A stretch of 64,000 nt of DNA, from contig JAFGFI010000076.1 in assembly GCA_016931185.1 (NCBI GenBank), forward strand, positions 1 to 64,000, written 5' to 3'. Origin of the DNA: Anaerolineae bacterium (GTDB taxonomy: Bacteria; Chloroflexota; Anaerolineae; B4-G1; SLSP01). Positions 7,564 through 17,435 of the stretch are shown here, one piece after another. Below the pieces are notes generated by a model. The model had not been told where the DNA came from and searched no databases. It was given only the letters and a program-made list of their open reading frames with translations. Both the position numbers and the translations under genes were made by a program. Position 1 is the stretch's first letter; each line of letters begins with the position of its first letter.

Positions 7564-10287
7564 TTATGGAATCGTCACCGTCTCGGATAGAATCAAGCGA
7601 CCATCGTCGACTAAGGGTTCACCCTGATTATCCAACAAGGGAAGACGCTCTCCGGTAGCGCCGTTGTAGACGCCGATAGCAATACCATACTCTCCTGCCG
7701 GCACGCCGCTCAGTGAAACGCTCACCCGATCATCCACTATTTCCCCGGGCCGCCAGAAACGCATCGGATAGGCTCCTTGACGCGGCCGGACATCATTTTG
7801 TGCCACCGGAACTGCCGTCGCCGGATCGTACACGTGTACAAAAATAGTATACTCATTATCCACATACCGCTCCGCGCGCCAATAGAACTGGAAATCAAGT
7901 CGCTGGTCGGAACGTTCCAATGTGTACTCCACTAAGCGCAGTTCGTCCCCAAAGAGGGCGTTAGTATCGGTGGCTTCTGCCACCGTCGCCAGGTTACAAA
8001 TTTCCTGCTGGATGATGACAGTTTCCACCGGATGCGGACCGCCGATAACGGTCCCTGTCCCGGCATCCAAAAAGGTTGAGGTAAGTGTATAGGTATCTGG
8101 CGGCAATAAAGCAGGTACGTGTAAAAGATAATGTCCCCAGGCCAGGGTTTGCGCGGGCCATTCTTGGGTGGGCCATTCTTCTACAAGTGGAAAACGCTCA
8201 CCGGATTGGATCTCACCGTGGCTGTCAACCAGGGAAAGTGACACATCCACGTCTTGCTCTATAGCACGTGTACTTCCCCACCCAATATCCACCAACAGCA
8301 CATGACCCGCATGGAGGCACGAGCCAAGTAGCGAGTGCGCCGAGGTGGCAATACGCAACGGGCCAAGCCCCGGCAGCCACTCCTCATCCAACCTGAAATC
8401 GCGCCCGGCTTCATATTCCGTGGTATATGCAATCAAGGCTTCATCTTCGTAGCGAGGTTGTGTCAACAGATAATGCTGCCAGTGTTCAATACGATCATGC
8501 CCCACCATATCTTTGTGCAATACCAGGTAGCGAATGCCGGCCTTTGCCAATACATCCAATTGACGACTGACATCGGGAAATTCGGGCGACATCTCGCCGG
8601 TAGCGCGCAAGGTTGCCAGCCAGGGATGCCGGTTAATGTAGGCATACACACTTGATGGAATACGAGAAATATTCCCCTGTAAGATAGGCCGCCGGTGGGT
8701 AATTTGATCGTACATATACCTTCTGCTCTTGAGAGCGTCAAAGGGTAAGTTCAAGATAGCAAATTCTCCCGGTTCATCCGCGAGCTGCTGATAGAGGGCT
8801 GCCGGTTGGGAAAAATCGCGCAGCACAGTTTGGGGCGCAAAGTACTCAAAGAAAATCACAGATCCCAGCACAAGCGTCACTGACCACAGGCATAGCTTGA
8901 GTGCAAGGGCATGAAAACGCAAGGACACGCAGATTTGAGGACTTAAGAAACTGACGAGTTTGCTGTTTTCCAAAGCGCGTAAAAGACCTGTCAGACCATA
9001 GGCAGCCAAAATCGCTACCGGCAAGGCGACCACTATGGTGAACCTTTCTGGATCGCGGATTAACTCAAGAATACCTAATGGCGACATTATCCGGTAAAGT
9101 GTGGGCACAGTATCATATAGGCGCCCATTCAGACGCCAGACCGGGCCAGAAGATAAATGCATCAAGAGCAGGGCCATTACAGACCAGACCACACTGCGAG
9201 GGCGCGCATAATAAATACCGGCAATCGCCAACAGTAAGGGAATCAGACCAATGTAGGCCGGGCGACGGCGGAGATCCTCCCGATCAAAGTAATAACGGTC
9301 GTACAGTTTCTGAGTGTACTTTCCAAAGATTGGATGTAGAGGAGATGGCGTCAAATAGGCCAACAGATCTGTACTCATCAAAACCTCTTCATCCCCGCTA
9401 TACGCCACATTGCCGGCCGCTTCATCATCACGCAACAACAACCCCAGCGCAGGTAGCAGACAAACAACCGCCACAATGGCTGCCAGTCCCAAACATTTCA
9501 GAAGATGCCAATGCTTAACCAGCAGCAGCCAACGGCGCGCGTACAGAAGGAACATAATAATCCCCATCAACGCTGCCGGGATCAGCAATTGCCAACGCAC
9601 ATAGCCCACCAGGGCAAAACTTATCCCCATCGGCACTGCCGACCAGTAATACTCATGATTGAGAGTATAGAGAAGCAAAAACAGAAATATCGGAATCCAG
9701 TAAGTCGCCAACAGGTTAGGCAAATCCAGGCGCGCCATCCGATAGGGCCACATTTGATAGATGAGTCCGGCGATAAAAGCGGCCCGGGTATCGTGGGTTA
9801 ATTGATAGGTTACCCAAAAAACGACACAGCCGCACAACACGAGGTTAAATAACGTCGCCAGGTTATAGGTAGCAACGGGGTTACAAAATCGGGCCAGTAA
9901 AAGGGAAGGTAATGTATGAAACCAGGCGATATTTTGCGTCACCAGGCTCACTCCATCCGGGTAAAACAGAGCACGCGTATAATATAGAGGTTGCCCGGTC
10001 TGCAGTGCCTGCTGTACCCACCAGGTATTCCAGGAATGTAACAGGGAATCATTAAAACGGTCGGGCAAATGTGTGGTCAGATGCAGCACTAAGGGCCAGG
10101 ATCCTACCAACGCCACAATAGTATAAATCGCAACCACGACAATACCCCAGCCCCACCGCGCAGACCAGAAATAGCGCCTCAATCTCTCAGTGGCGGAATC
10201 ACTCAGCGTCACAACATCCCGACCTTTCGATGTGGAATTTTCGTCACAAGAGGTACACTTTCCCCCCAGCAAAGAATAAACATTCAT
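7564..10287 (-). CDS. Large polytopic membrane protein, GT-C glycosyltransferase-like
   Basis: A 907-residue protein. About residues 45-500 carry roughly ten to twelve transmembrane helices, with an acidic loop 'LPDRFNDSLLHSWNTWW' after the first helix as in GT-C/DUF-type mannosyltransferase relatives, and 'DPERFTIVVALPVAILAAY' later. Residues from about 510 to 907 form a large, probably extracytoplasmic region that looks beta-rich in its last 250 residues. It probably acts in envelope glycan or glycolipid assembly. The family name is not certain. The start is uncertain: the ATG at 10287 lacks a ribosome site, and a GTG near residue 26 preceded by AAAGG is an alternative. Confidence 0.65.
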   Translation of the reverse strand: MNVYSLLGGKCTSCDENSTSKGRDVVTLSDSATERLRRYFWSARWGWGIVVVAIYTIVALVGSWPLVLHLTTHLPDRFNDSLLHSWNTWWVQQALQTGQPLYYTRALFYPDGVSLVTQNIAWFHTLPSLLLARFCNPVATYNLATLFNLVLCGCVVFWVTYQLTHDTRAAFIAGLIYQMWPYRMARLDLPNLLATYWIPIFLFLLLYTLNHEYYWSAVPMGISFALVGYVRWQLLIPAALMGIIMFLLYARRWLLLVKHWHLLKCLGLAAIVAVVCLLPALGLLLRDDEAAGNVAYSGDEEVLMSTDLLAYLTPSPLHPIFGKYTQKLYDRYYFDREDLRRRPAYIGLIPLLLAIAGIYYARPRSVVWSVMALLLMHLSSGPVWRLNGRLYDTVPTLYRIMSPLGILELIRDPERFTIVVALPVAILAAYGLTGLLRALENSKLVSFLSPQICVSLRFHALALKLCLWSVTLVLGSVIFFEYFAPQTVLRDFSQPAALYQQLADEPGEFAILNLPFDALKSRRYMYDQITHRRPILQGNISRIPSSVYAYINRHPWLATLRATGEMSPEFPDVSRQLDVLAKAGIRYLVLHKDMVGHDRIEHWQHYLLTQPRYEDEALIAYTTEYEAGRDFRLDEEWLPGLGPLRIATSAHSLLGSCLHAGHVLLVDIGWGSTRAIEQDVDVSLSLVDSHGEIQSGERFPLVEEWPTQEWPAQTLAWGHYLLHVPALLPPDTYTLTSTFLDAGTGTVIGGPHPVETVIIQQEICNLATVAEATDTNALFGDELRLVEYTLERSDQRLDFQFYWRAERYVDNEYTIFVHVYDPATAVPVAQNDVRPRQGAYPMRFWRPGEIVDDRVSVSLSGVPAGEYGIAIGVYNGATGERLPLLDNQGEPLVDDGRLILSETVTIP

Positions 10288-10305
10288 TTTTATTCATACC
10301 CTACG

Positions 10306-10328
10306 GCAAGGTTCATCAGAAACCTTGC
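10306..10328. repeat. Dispersed hairpin repeat, copy 1
   Basis: Stem GCAAGGTT (10306-10313) with AACCTTGC (10321-10328). Read on the minus strand, it equals the hairpin at 33971-33990 except for three extra loop bases (tga). It lies between the GNAT gene and the GT-C-like gene, where it could also attenuate transcription. Confidence 0.6.
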
Positions 10329-10403
10329 TTATCAGATTGCCCCTTCTAGGCTAAAGACGGGAAAAGCGTCAATCTAACTCGAACCCCGCCTCCCCCACCT
10401 CTA

Positions 10404-11408
10404 TCAATTCAAGGGCTTCCGATAACGTGGGAATTCCTTCAACACACGAAACCCCACACTGTGATACAAGTCACGCGCGCGTGTGCGAAATTCGGCCACT
10501 GTACACAGCCGGATCACGGTCGCCCCACGCGCGCGCAATGTGTGCAATGCACGTGATAACAGACTCCGGGCTACCCCCTGCCGTCGCCACGGGGGACGCA
10601 CACTCACTTCAAATACTTCTGCCCGATCATTCTTTAGAAGAGAAAGAACCTGCCCCACAACTTGCCGATCCTGCCACGCCACCAGCCAAAGCATTGCGTC
10701 ATGCTTTGGCTGCCGCAATCTATCCATATACGCAACCGGATCAAATGTCTCGCCAAAACGGCCCTCGTCATACTCGTAGCGATACGCATCCTCAATACTA
10801 TAAGCAATATCCAGGTAATGCTCAGGCAGTACAGGCCGTACCTCAATACCTTCAGGAAGAGAAAATTCAGGCAAAGGTATCTCAAGATCAAGTCCCATCT
10901 CCAGTACCGTGTACTCCGCCCTATAACCCTCGCGCAACAAAAGTGCAGTGGCTTCTATTTCCGTACTACTGGCATTGGCGGCCAACTCCACCTTTTCGTG
11001 AGGATGTTGCTCAGATGCCAAATGGCGAATCCGAGCCTCGGCCCAATGCAACATCGCCGTCCCTATACCCCACCCGCGCCATTCCGGTAACAGCCACCCC
11101 AACGTAAGATACACCCATGTGCCATCATCCTCATGCCAATTCTCAAACTGGCTATACCCAATGACCCGATCTTCAATTTGCACTACCAGCCACTGATCTT
11201 GTCGCTGCTCGGCTACTGCCTGACGTAATCCAAGGGGTAAATCCTCGAGCGTCGGGAAATCTTCAAAACTGGATAAGGGATCGATAGCATCGTGGACACT
11301 GCGCCTCGCATGCACAGCATAGAGTGCTTCGGCATCTGTCTCACCAACAACAAAACGAAAATTCAACCCTGCAATTGCAGGCGCATCAGGGAGAAGAATT
11401 TTATCCAT
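10404..11408 (-). CDS. Tandem GNAT N-acetyltransferase
   Basis: A 334-residue protein made of two GNAT folds. The N-terminal half (about 10-160) has the acetyl-CoA motif 'PEWRGWGIGTAML'. The C-terminal half (about 170-334) has 'RPPWRRQGVARSLLS', the better match to R/Q-x-x-G-x-G/A. GNAT proteins transfer acetyl groups from acetyl-CoA to amines. Two-domain forms include mycothiol synthase-like and antibiotic-modifying enzymes, but no specific substrate can be assigned. The gene is transcribed alone or with the GT-C-like gene 116 bp downstream. The start is the first ATG, with no strong ribosome site. Confidence 0.82.
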   Translation of the reverse strand: MDKILLPDAPAIAGLNFRFVVGETDAEALYAVHARRSVHDAIDPLSSFEDFPTLEDLPLGLRQAVAEQRQDQWLVVQIEDRVIGYSQFENWHEDDGTWVYLTLGWLLPEWRGWGIGTAMLHWAEARIRHLASEQHPHEKVELAANASSTEIEATALLLREGYRAEYTVLEMGLDLEIPLPEFSLPEGIEVRPVLPEHYLDIAYSIEDAYRYEYDEGRFGETFDPVAYMDRLRQPKHDAMLWLVAWQDRQVVGQVLSLLKNDRAEVFEVSVRPPWRRQGVARSLLSRALHTLRARGATVIRLCTVAEFRTRARDLYHSVGFRVLKEFPRYRKPLN

Positions 11409-11592
11409 TAACCTTAGCCCCTCGCATTACACTCAGAAGACGGTAGGCTCCACCGGTGCAAGACTCACAGACAAACGCAATCATACAACGGAAGGTCAAA
11501 ATATCAAATCTTCCCCAATTCATAGAACATGGTACAATGGGAAAATAGTAAGGATATCCTTATCAAATTCATATACAAAAGAGGAGTCGAAA

Positions 11593-12753
11593 ATGAAAAA
11601 GTGGACGTGGTTGTTAGTCGTAGTGTTACTCACAATGTCATTGGCCTGTTTGGGGAGCGGTGGTAAAGAGACCGTGGTTCCCACCGAAGAGGCAGTATCA
11701 TCTGGCGAGACGGTAAAAGCGACAGCCGTTCCTGCTGACGAAAAGCAGCCGGAACCGACAGCAAAGGCCGCAGTTGCTACTAAGCCAACGACAAAGGAAG
11801 AGTCGACGGCAGGAGGTGAAGTACTCGCGGATCTCCAACTTTCGGCATGGGATGCCTTGGATAGCTATCGTGGCACGATGACCTTGCGCTATGAGGGCGT
11901 AGATGGCAACACAGGAGAAATGACGATGTTGCAGGAAGCGACGAAAGATCCGTTGGCGATGCGGTATCTCATCACCGTCCAGGGACAAATGCCGGGACAA
12001 GAAATACTGGATACAAGCGATGAAAGCATGGAGATTGAGGTCATCCAAATCGGAGATCAACAGTGGATGCGCTTCGGAGAGATGTGGATGCAAACTTCTG
12101 GGGAAAATAGTGCTTCGATGGAGGACTTCACGCAATTCATAGACACGGAGGATCTAGATCAGGTCTTAAAAGACAAAAACATGAAATACATCGGCAAAGA
12201 AAACGTCAATGGAGTGCAGACTCGTCACTACCAGGGAGCGTATAACGCACTGTTAGGCGGATTCTTCGCAGCAGGTCAGGATATTAAAAGTGGCACTATC
12301 GAGATGTGGATTGCCGATGGGGCCGGGTTACCCAACTTTGTGATAAAGATGGAAGTCGAGGCCGAAGGTATATTGGAGATCGACGAAGAAACCGGAACTC
12401 AGGTCGAGGGGAAAATGGTGATAACCCAAGAAGTACAGGAAATCAACCAACCCATTACCATTACTGCACCGGAAGATGCGGGCGGCGCAATGCCGGAAGA
12501 TGTACCAGAATATCCCAATTCGGAGGGCCTAAGTGCATTTGGAGGTATGATTACATTCAATACCACGGATGCGGTGGAAGATGTCACCACCTTCTACGAG
12601 GGCGCGATGGCCGAGGCCGGCTGGACAGCACAAGAGGAGTCCTTCCTCGGTCCAACCTGGGAAAAAGATGGGCGCACACTATCTCTGTTGGTCAATGTGG
12701 ACGAGAATACGGGGATGACCTCCGTGGTTATTATGATCAACGAGAATGAATAA
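11593..12753 (+). CDS. Lipoprotein of unknown function, LppX/LolA-like fold suspected
   Basis: A 386-residue secreted lipoprotein. The signal peptide and lipobox 'TMSLAC' give an acylated Cys near residue 19, followed by a Thr/Glu/Lys-rich spacer to about residue 75. The middle domain (80-285) has alternating beta-strand patterns such as 'QQWMRFGEMWMQTSG' and 'YIGKENVNGVQTRHYQ', which resemble LppX/LprG or LolA half-barrels that bind lipids. A small C-terminal domain (about 305-386) contains 'VTTFYEGAMAEAGWT'. GAGGAG sits 6 nt before the ATG. A palindrome AAGGATATCCTT (11550-11561) lies in the leader. A strong terminator follows. The fold call is tentative. Confidence 0.75.
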   Translation: MKKWTWLLVVVLLTMSLACLGSGGKETVVPTEEAVSSGETVKATAVPADEKQPEPTAKAAVATKPTTKEESTAGGEVLADLQLSAWDALDSYRGTMTLRYEGVDGNTGEMTMLQEATKDPLAMRYLITVQGQMPGQEILDTSDESMEIEVIQIGDQQWMRFGEMWMQTSGENSASMEDFTQFIDTEDLDQVLKDKNMKYIGKENVNGVQTRHYQGAYNALLGGFFAAGQDIKSGTIEMWIADGAGLPNFVIKMEVEAEGILEIDEETGTQVEGKMVITQEVQEINQPITITAPEDAGGAMPEDVPEYPNSEGLSAFGGMITFNTTDAVEDVTTFYEGAMAEAGWTAQEESFLGPTWEKDGRTLSLLVNVDENTGMTSVVIMINENE

Positions 12754-12779
12754 ACAACAATAGTCCGGTGATATACAAA

Positions 12780-12812
12780 GCGGGCCGGCAATAACCGGCC
12801 CGCTTATTTTTA
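12780..12812 (+). terminator. Intrinsic terminator
   Basis: Stem GCGGGCCGG (12780-12788) with CCGGCCCGC (12795-12803), loop caataa, followed by ttattttta. It ends the plus-strand lipoprotein gene and lies 10 bp from the end of the converging dikinase gene. Confidence 0.88.
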
Positions 12813-12821
12813 TCTTATTTA

Positions 12822-15509
12822 TTATGCGTTGCGAATCGTCGCCTGGGCAGCAGCTAAACGAGCTACCGGCACGCGGAACGGAGAACAAGAGACGTAATCC
12901 AGGCCCACGCGATGGCAGAAGTCAATAGAGGACGGATCACCACCATGCTCACCGCAGATACCGATCTCAAGTTCGGGATTAGCCGTTTTCCCTTCTTCAA
13001 CACACATCTCGACCAGACGCCCCACACCCTTCTGATCGAGGGATTGGAAAGGATTCACCGGCAAAATGCCCTCTTCGACATACTTGAGCAAGAACTTGCC
13101 CTCAGCATCATCACGGCTGTAGCCGTAAGTCATCTGTGTCAGGTCATTCGTACCAAAGGAGAAGAATTGTGCATACGGCGCGATCTCATCGGCGGTTAGC
13201 GCAGCGCGCGGAATCTCGATCATCGTCCCAAACATAATGGGCACTTCGACACCCTCTTCTTCCATCACCTGCGCGGCGACGGTTTCGAGCTTGCCACGTT
13301 CGAGCTTTAATTCATTGACGTGTCCGACCAGGGGAATCATCACTTCGGGATGAACTTCCACACCACGCTTGGCACAACGGCAGGCCGCCTGCACGTAAGC
13401 ACGGGTCTGCATCTCGGTAAGCCCCTCGTACATAATACCGGCACGGCAACCGCGAAGCCCCATCATCGGGTTCACTTCCCACATACCGGCCACGACCTCA
13501 AGCATTTTCTCTTTCTCCGCGAGTTCCTTAGAATCAGGTGCAGTCGCTCTGAGGTGCGCAACCTCTTCGATCAACTCGTGGTACGGAGGCAGGAACTCGT
13601 GCATCGGGGGATCGATCAGGCGCATAATGACAGGCTTGCCATCCATCGCCTCGAAGATACCCTCGAAATCCTGCTCCTGGAAAGGCAACATTTCCGCCAA
13701 TGCAACATCGCGATCTTTCTGGGTCTTCGCCAGGATCATGCTGACCACGGCATCACGCGCCTTCGGATCAAAGAACATATGCTCAGTACGACAGAGACCA
13801 ATTCCCTCAGCCCCCATCGCCACAGCGCGCTGCGCGTCCACAGGATAGTCGGCGTTGGTACGCACCCCTAGCTTGCGGATTTCGTCAGCCCAACTCAAAA
13901 GCACCTTCATAGCCTCTTGCTTATCGTAATCCGCCTCCACCAACTCCACGGCGCCCTTGAACACCTCACCGGTAAAACCATCAATGGAAATGATATCACC
14001 TTCCTTAACCACTACGCCACCGGGCGCAGTAAACTGTTTGCGGTTCACGTCAACAACAATGTCTTCACAGCCGGCCACGCACGGAATGTTGTTTCCACGT
14101 GCAACAACGGCGGCGTGAGAGGTGGCGCCACCTTTCTGCGTGAGAACGCCCTTGGAGGCCAACATACCAGGGACATCATCAGGAGAAGTTTCAGGACGCA
14201 CCAGGATCACAGACTTGCCCACATCAGCCACTTCCACAGCACGCTTGGCATCAAAAATAGCAGTCCCCACAGCCGCGCCAGGTGAAGCATTCAGTCCCTT
14301 AACCAATAATTCCTTCTTGGCATCGGGATCGAAAGCCGGGCGCATCAACTGCTCAACGTGCTGGGGTTCAACACGCATCACAGCCTCTTCCTTGGTAATC
14401 ACACCTTCGTCGACCAGGTCCACCGCGATTTTGACGGCAGCGGCAGCGGTACGCTTACCGGTACGGGTCTGGAGCATCCAGAGTTTACCACGCTCAACGG
14501 TGAACTCCATATCCTGCATATCGCGGTAGTGCGCTTCCAACATATCCACGATCTCGAGATATTGTGCATAAACCTCGGGCATCACGACCTTCAGCTCCGA
14601 AATCTTCTGCGGAGTACGAATACCGGCCACCACATCCTCACCCTGGGCGTTGATAAGGAACTCACCATAAAGTCCCCTTTCACCGGTGGCAGGGTTGCGG
14701 CTGAACGAAACACCCGTGGCGGAGTCATTGCCCATATTACCGAAGACCATTGTACAGACGTTCACAGCAGTACCCCAGGTATGAGGAATACCTTCGTGGT
14801 TGCGATAGGCAATAGCACGCGCGCCGTTCCAGGATTTAAAGACGGCCTTAATTGACAGATCCAATTGTTTGTAAGGATCGGTGGGGAAGTTCTCGCCAAA
14901 CTTTGCCTTATACATCGCCTTGTACTCATCCACCAACCACTTCAACCCATCAAGGCTCATCTCGGTATCTAATTTAACACCTTCTTTTGCCTTGAGTTCA
15001 TCTAGTTTTTCCTCGAAATGCTCACGGCTGTAGTCCATAACAATATCGGAGAACATCGTGATAAAGCGGCGGTATGCATCGTAAGAAAACCATTCGTTAC
15101 CTGTCAGCTTCGCCAGCGCGGCGCGGGTTTCATCATTGAGGCCTAAGTTAAGCACGGTATCCATCATACCAGGCATAGACTGGCGCGCACCGGAACGCAC
15201 AGAAACCAACAACGGATTTTCGATATCACCGAACTTCTTACCGGTCTGCGCCTCAAGGTCCTTCAGCGCCTCAAGCGTCTGCTCCCACATCCCCTCCGGG
15301 AATGCATCGGTATCCATATAAGCCACACACGCTTCGCTAGTAATGGTAAAACTTGGCGGCACCGGCGCCCCCGAAGCGGTCATCGCTATCAAACCGGCGC
15401 CCTTACCGCCGAAGATTTCCTTCATTTCGGCCAAATCAGGTTCTTTTCCAAAAACCTCGGTATATGCTTCCTTGCCATTACGGGCGAGATATACCCATTT
15501 TTTAAACAT
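12822..15509 (-). CDS. ppdK: Pyruvate, phosphate dikinase
   Basis: An 895-residue enzyme of full family length that interconverts pyruvate + ATP + Pi and PEP + AMP + PPi. The N-terminal nucleotide-binding domain shows 'GGKGAGLIAM' and 'RSGARQSMPGMMDTVLNLG'. The swivelling phosphohistidine domain has 'GGATSHAAVVARG' with catalytic His465 next to the regulatory Thr463. The C-terminal PEP/pyruvate TIM barrel has 'GLCRTEHMFF' and catalytic Cys852 in 'GICGEHGGD'. In anaerobes it often runs glycolytically with PPi. AGGAGG precedes the ATG, and a promoter-like pair (TTGTTT, 16 bp, TATAAT) lies at 15549-15576. Confidence 0.97.
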   Translation of the reverse strand: MFKKWVYLARNGKEAYTEVFGKEPDLAEMKEIFGGKGAGLIAMTASGAPVPPSFTITSEACVAYMDTDAFPEGMWEQTLEALKDLEAQTGKKFGDIENPLLVSVRSGARQSMPGMMDTVLNLGLNDETRAALAKLTGNEWFSYDAYRRFITMFSDIVMDYSREHFEEKLDELKAKEGVKLDTEMSLDGLKWLVDEYKAMYKAKFGENFPTDPYKQLDLSIKAVFKSWNGARAIAYRNHEGIPHTWGTAVNVCTMVFGNMGNDSATGVSFSRNPATGERGLYGEFLINAQGEDVVAGIRTPQKISELKVVMPEVYAQYLEIVDMLEAHYRDMQDMEFTVERGKLWMLQTRTGKRTAAAAVKIAVDLVDEGVITKEEAVMRVEPQHVEQLMRPAFDPDAKKELLVKGLNASPGAAVGTAIFDAKRAVEVADVGKSVILVRPETSPDDVPGMLASKGVLTQKGGATSHAAVVARGNNIPCVAGCEDIVVDVNRKQFTAPGGVVVKEGDIISIDGFTGEVFKGAVELVEADYDKQEAMKVLLSWADEIRKLGVRTNADYPVDAQRAVAMGAEGIGLCRTEHMFFDPKARDAVVSMILAKTQKDRDVALAEMLPFQEQDFEGIFEAMDGKPVIMRLIDPPMHEFLPPYHELIEEVAHLRATAPDSKELAEKEKMLEVVAGMWEVNPMMGLRGCRAGIMYEGLTEMQTRAYVQAACRCAKRGVEVHPEVMIPLVGHVNELKLERGKLETVAAQVMEEEGVEVPIMFGTMIEIPRAALTADEIAPYAQFFSFGTNDLTQMTYGYSRDDAEGKFLLKYVEEGILPVNPFQSLDQKGVGRLVEMCVEEGKTANPELEIGICGEHGGDPSSIDFCHRVGLDYVSCSPFRVPVARLAAAQATIRNA

Positions 15510-15548
15510 CTTTTCCTCCTAAAATTTTACTAAATTCCATCCTTAAAC

Positions 15549-15576
15549 ATTATACATAAAAACACATAAGAAACAA
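15549..15576 (-). promoter_or_regulatory. Candidate promoter of ppdK
   Basis: Read on the minus strand: TTGTTT (15571-15576), a 16-bp spacer and TATAAT (15549-15554), about 40 bp before the dikinase ATG. Confidence 0.4.
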
Positions 15577-15639
15577 GAAGAATTTGAAATTGGTTAAACC
15601 TTCATAGTTCTACCCGGAAATTTAGAAGGATCAAATTCC

Positions 15640-17304
15640 TCATTGTTCACTCACTACCACACGCCGCTGAAGTACATACCAGTCCGCAATAGTGCGAAAG
15701 CGATCCCCGGTATACATCAGTGGCCCCATTTGTTCACCGTTGATGCGCGTATCCACAGCATAGGTGTAAACGGGAATATAAAGCGGCAACGCGGGCACTT
15801 CTTCCATAAACAACTGTTGAAATTCACGGTAAAGAATAAAACGCTGCTCCTGCACTACAATGAGACGCGCTTGCTCTATAATCTCACTAATGCGACGGTG
15901 TTGAAAGCCCGCGTAATTTTGCCCAACTTCGGTTTGCTTCTCATGCCAGAACGGATAAGGATCAGGGTCGCCAGGAACTACGAGATGCGCAAGCGCGGCC
16001 TGATAACTCCGTGACTCCAATGCCCCAGTTAAAGCCAGCGAAGGCACTGCCTGTACCGTGACAGATATCCCCAAACGCGACCACTGCTCCACCAACGCGC
16101 GCGCAATCGCTATATCCTGCTGTTCATTCGCTACCACCAGCGAGAAAGACAGGGGCTGGCCCGCTACATTACGCAACGGTTCTCCCAAACCCGCGCGCTC
16201 CCATCCCTCCTCAGCCAGTAACGCCTCCGACTGCACAGGATCGTAACTATAGCGTGGCACACCTTCCACGGTATAGGCCCACGTTCCCGGCAAAAACGGC
16301 GTCTCCGGCAAGATGGCCTGCCCCATTAGGACCTCGTCGGCCAACTCCTGCCGGTCAATCCCAAAATACAAAGCCTGGCGCACGCGAGTGCGATCAAAGG
16401 GTACTGTATCCGTGATCGTCTCGTTGAGGTAAATCATCACCATCTCCGCTTTGGGAGCAGAGTGCAACTTCAGGTCTTCCTCGGCGAACGCCTCAAACAA
16501 TAACTCAGAAGGGATACGAGAAATTCCTTCCACCACACCATCTTGATAAACCTCGAAAGCCGCGCGGGGCGTGGGGTAAAAACGCAGGATTACATTTTCC
16601 AAATAAGGTTCAGGGCCATAATAGCGCTGGAAACGCTTAAGTATCACAGCCGAAATCTGACCCTCCGAGGTTTCCACTTCTGTCAGACGAAAAGGACCGG
16701 TACCGATCGGCTGACGATTAAAGTCTAAATTGGGTAAATCCGTCGCTTGAATATCTGATAAAAGGTGAGCGGGCAACAATTCTATTGTCGTATAGTCGAG
16801 GAATGGAGCATAAACTTGTGACAGCACAAACTGCACAGTATAATCATCCATTTTGATAACGTTGACTGAGCGCCACAGCTCCCCCAAATCGCGCGGGCCA
16901 GGATAATCCGGATCCTGTAACAAACCGACGGTGAACACCACGTCATTGGACGTCACATACATCCCATCGTGCCACAGCGCATCAGGGTTTATATGGAATG
17001 TGTAGGTAATGCCAGAGGGGTCAATCTCCCATCCTATTGCTAGATCAGGCTCTACCTCACCATGCGCTCCCATACGGGTCAGGCCACTAAAAACTAACGA
17101 AACCACATCACTATCTGCATCGTTAAACGAGCCGAGCAATGGATTGAGCGATTGAGGATATCCGCCAACACTTTCAACATACGTTCCTCCCGGCGCAGGA
17201 CGGAACTCTGTCGTATAAGTTTCCCCAAGATAGAACAGGATTGCTGCGGTCAGCACAAAACCGACACCGACCAACAACATTTGCCACCCAATTCGACGAA
17301 ACAT
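15640..17304 (-). CDS. ABC-type peptide/solute-binding protein (SBP family 5), membrane-anchored
   Basis: A 554-residue OppA/DppA-type binding protein. The N-terminus (residues 6-28) is a hydrophobic helix with no lipobox Cys, so it is either an uncleaved anchor or a plain signal peptide. The family core follows: 'GITYTFHINPDALWHDG' and 'TRVRQALYFGIDRQELAD'. It is distinct from the 2472-4424 protein, which is a lipoprotein with a long Pro/Thr linker. No permease or ATPase genes are adjacent. It sits alone between SecG and ppdK, with about 130 bp on each side, and has only a weak ribosome site (AGGTAG). Confidence 0.85.
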   Translation of the reverse strand: MFRRIGWQMLLVGVGFVLTAAILFYLGETYTTEFRPAPGGTYVESVGGYPQSLNPLLGSFNDADSDVVSLVFSGLTRMGAHGEVEPDLAIGWEIDPSGITYTFHINPDALWHDGMYVTSNDVVFTVGLLQDPDYPGPRDLGELWRSVNVIKMDDYTVQFVLSQVYAPFLDYTTIELLPAHLLSDIQATDLPNLDFNRQPIGTGPFRLTEVETSEGQISAVILKRFQRYYGPEPYLENVILRFYPTPRAAFEVYQDGVVEGISRIPSELLFEAFAEEDLKLHSAPKAEMVMIYLNETITDTVPFDRTRVRQALYFGIDRQELADEVLMGQAILPETPFLPGTWAYTVEGVPRYSYDPVQSEALLAEEGWERAGLGEPLRNVAGQPLSFSLVVANEQQDIAIARALVEQWSRLGISVTVQAVPSLALTGALESRSYQAALAHLVVPGDPDPYPFWHEKQTEVGQNYAGFQHRRISEIIEQARLIVVQEQRFILYREFQQLFMEEVPALPLYIPVYTYAVDTRINGEQMGPLMYTGDRFRTIADWYVLQRRVVVSEQ

Positions 17305-17364
17305 TATTTAATAACTACCTATCAACACAACGTAGATTACGCGACATTGATGTCAACAAAGAAA

Positions 17365-17416
17365 AAGGACGAAACCGGAACTCTAAACGTGATTAGCGTC
17401 CCCAGTCTTCGTCCTT
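17365..17416 (-). terminator. Intrinsic terminator of secG
   Basis: Stem AAGGACGAA (17365-17373) with TTCGTCCTT (17408-17416) and a 34-nt loop. On the minus strand the right arm is followed by a T run (cgtcctttttc), 20 bp past the secG stop. Confidence 0.65.
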
Positions 17417-17435
17417 CTAAATAGTTAGCTAGGCA

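Noticed and set aside
7850..7866. A TTATCCACA word, a perfect DnaA box, near 7855
   Set aside because: A single box within coding sequence, with no cluster, no AT-rich unwinding region and no dnaA gene nearby.
9078..9801. Several plus-strand open frames of 64-146 codons opposite the large GT-C-like gene
   Set aside because: No ribosome sites, and composition rich in Arg/Gln/His/Pro as expected for the complement of a membrane-protein gene.
10350..10400. A minus-strand GGGTTCGAGTT resembling a tRNA T-loop
   Set aside because: The flanking bases do not pair into a T-stem and no acceptor, D or anticodon arm can be built around it.
13320..14855. Plus-strand open frames of up to 183 codons opposite ppdK
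   Set aside because: They are antisense to highly conserved coding sequence and show no recognisable motif.
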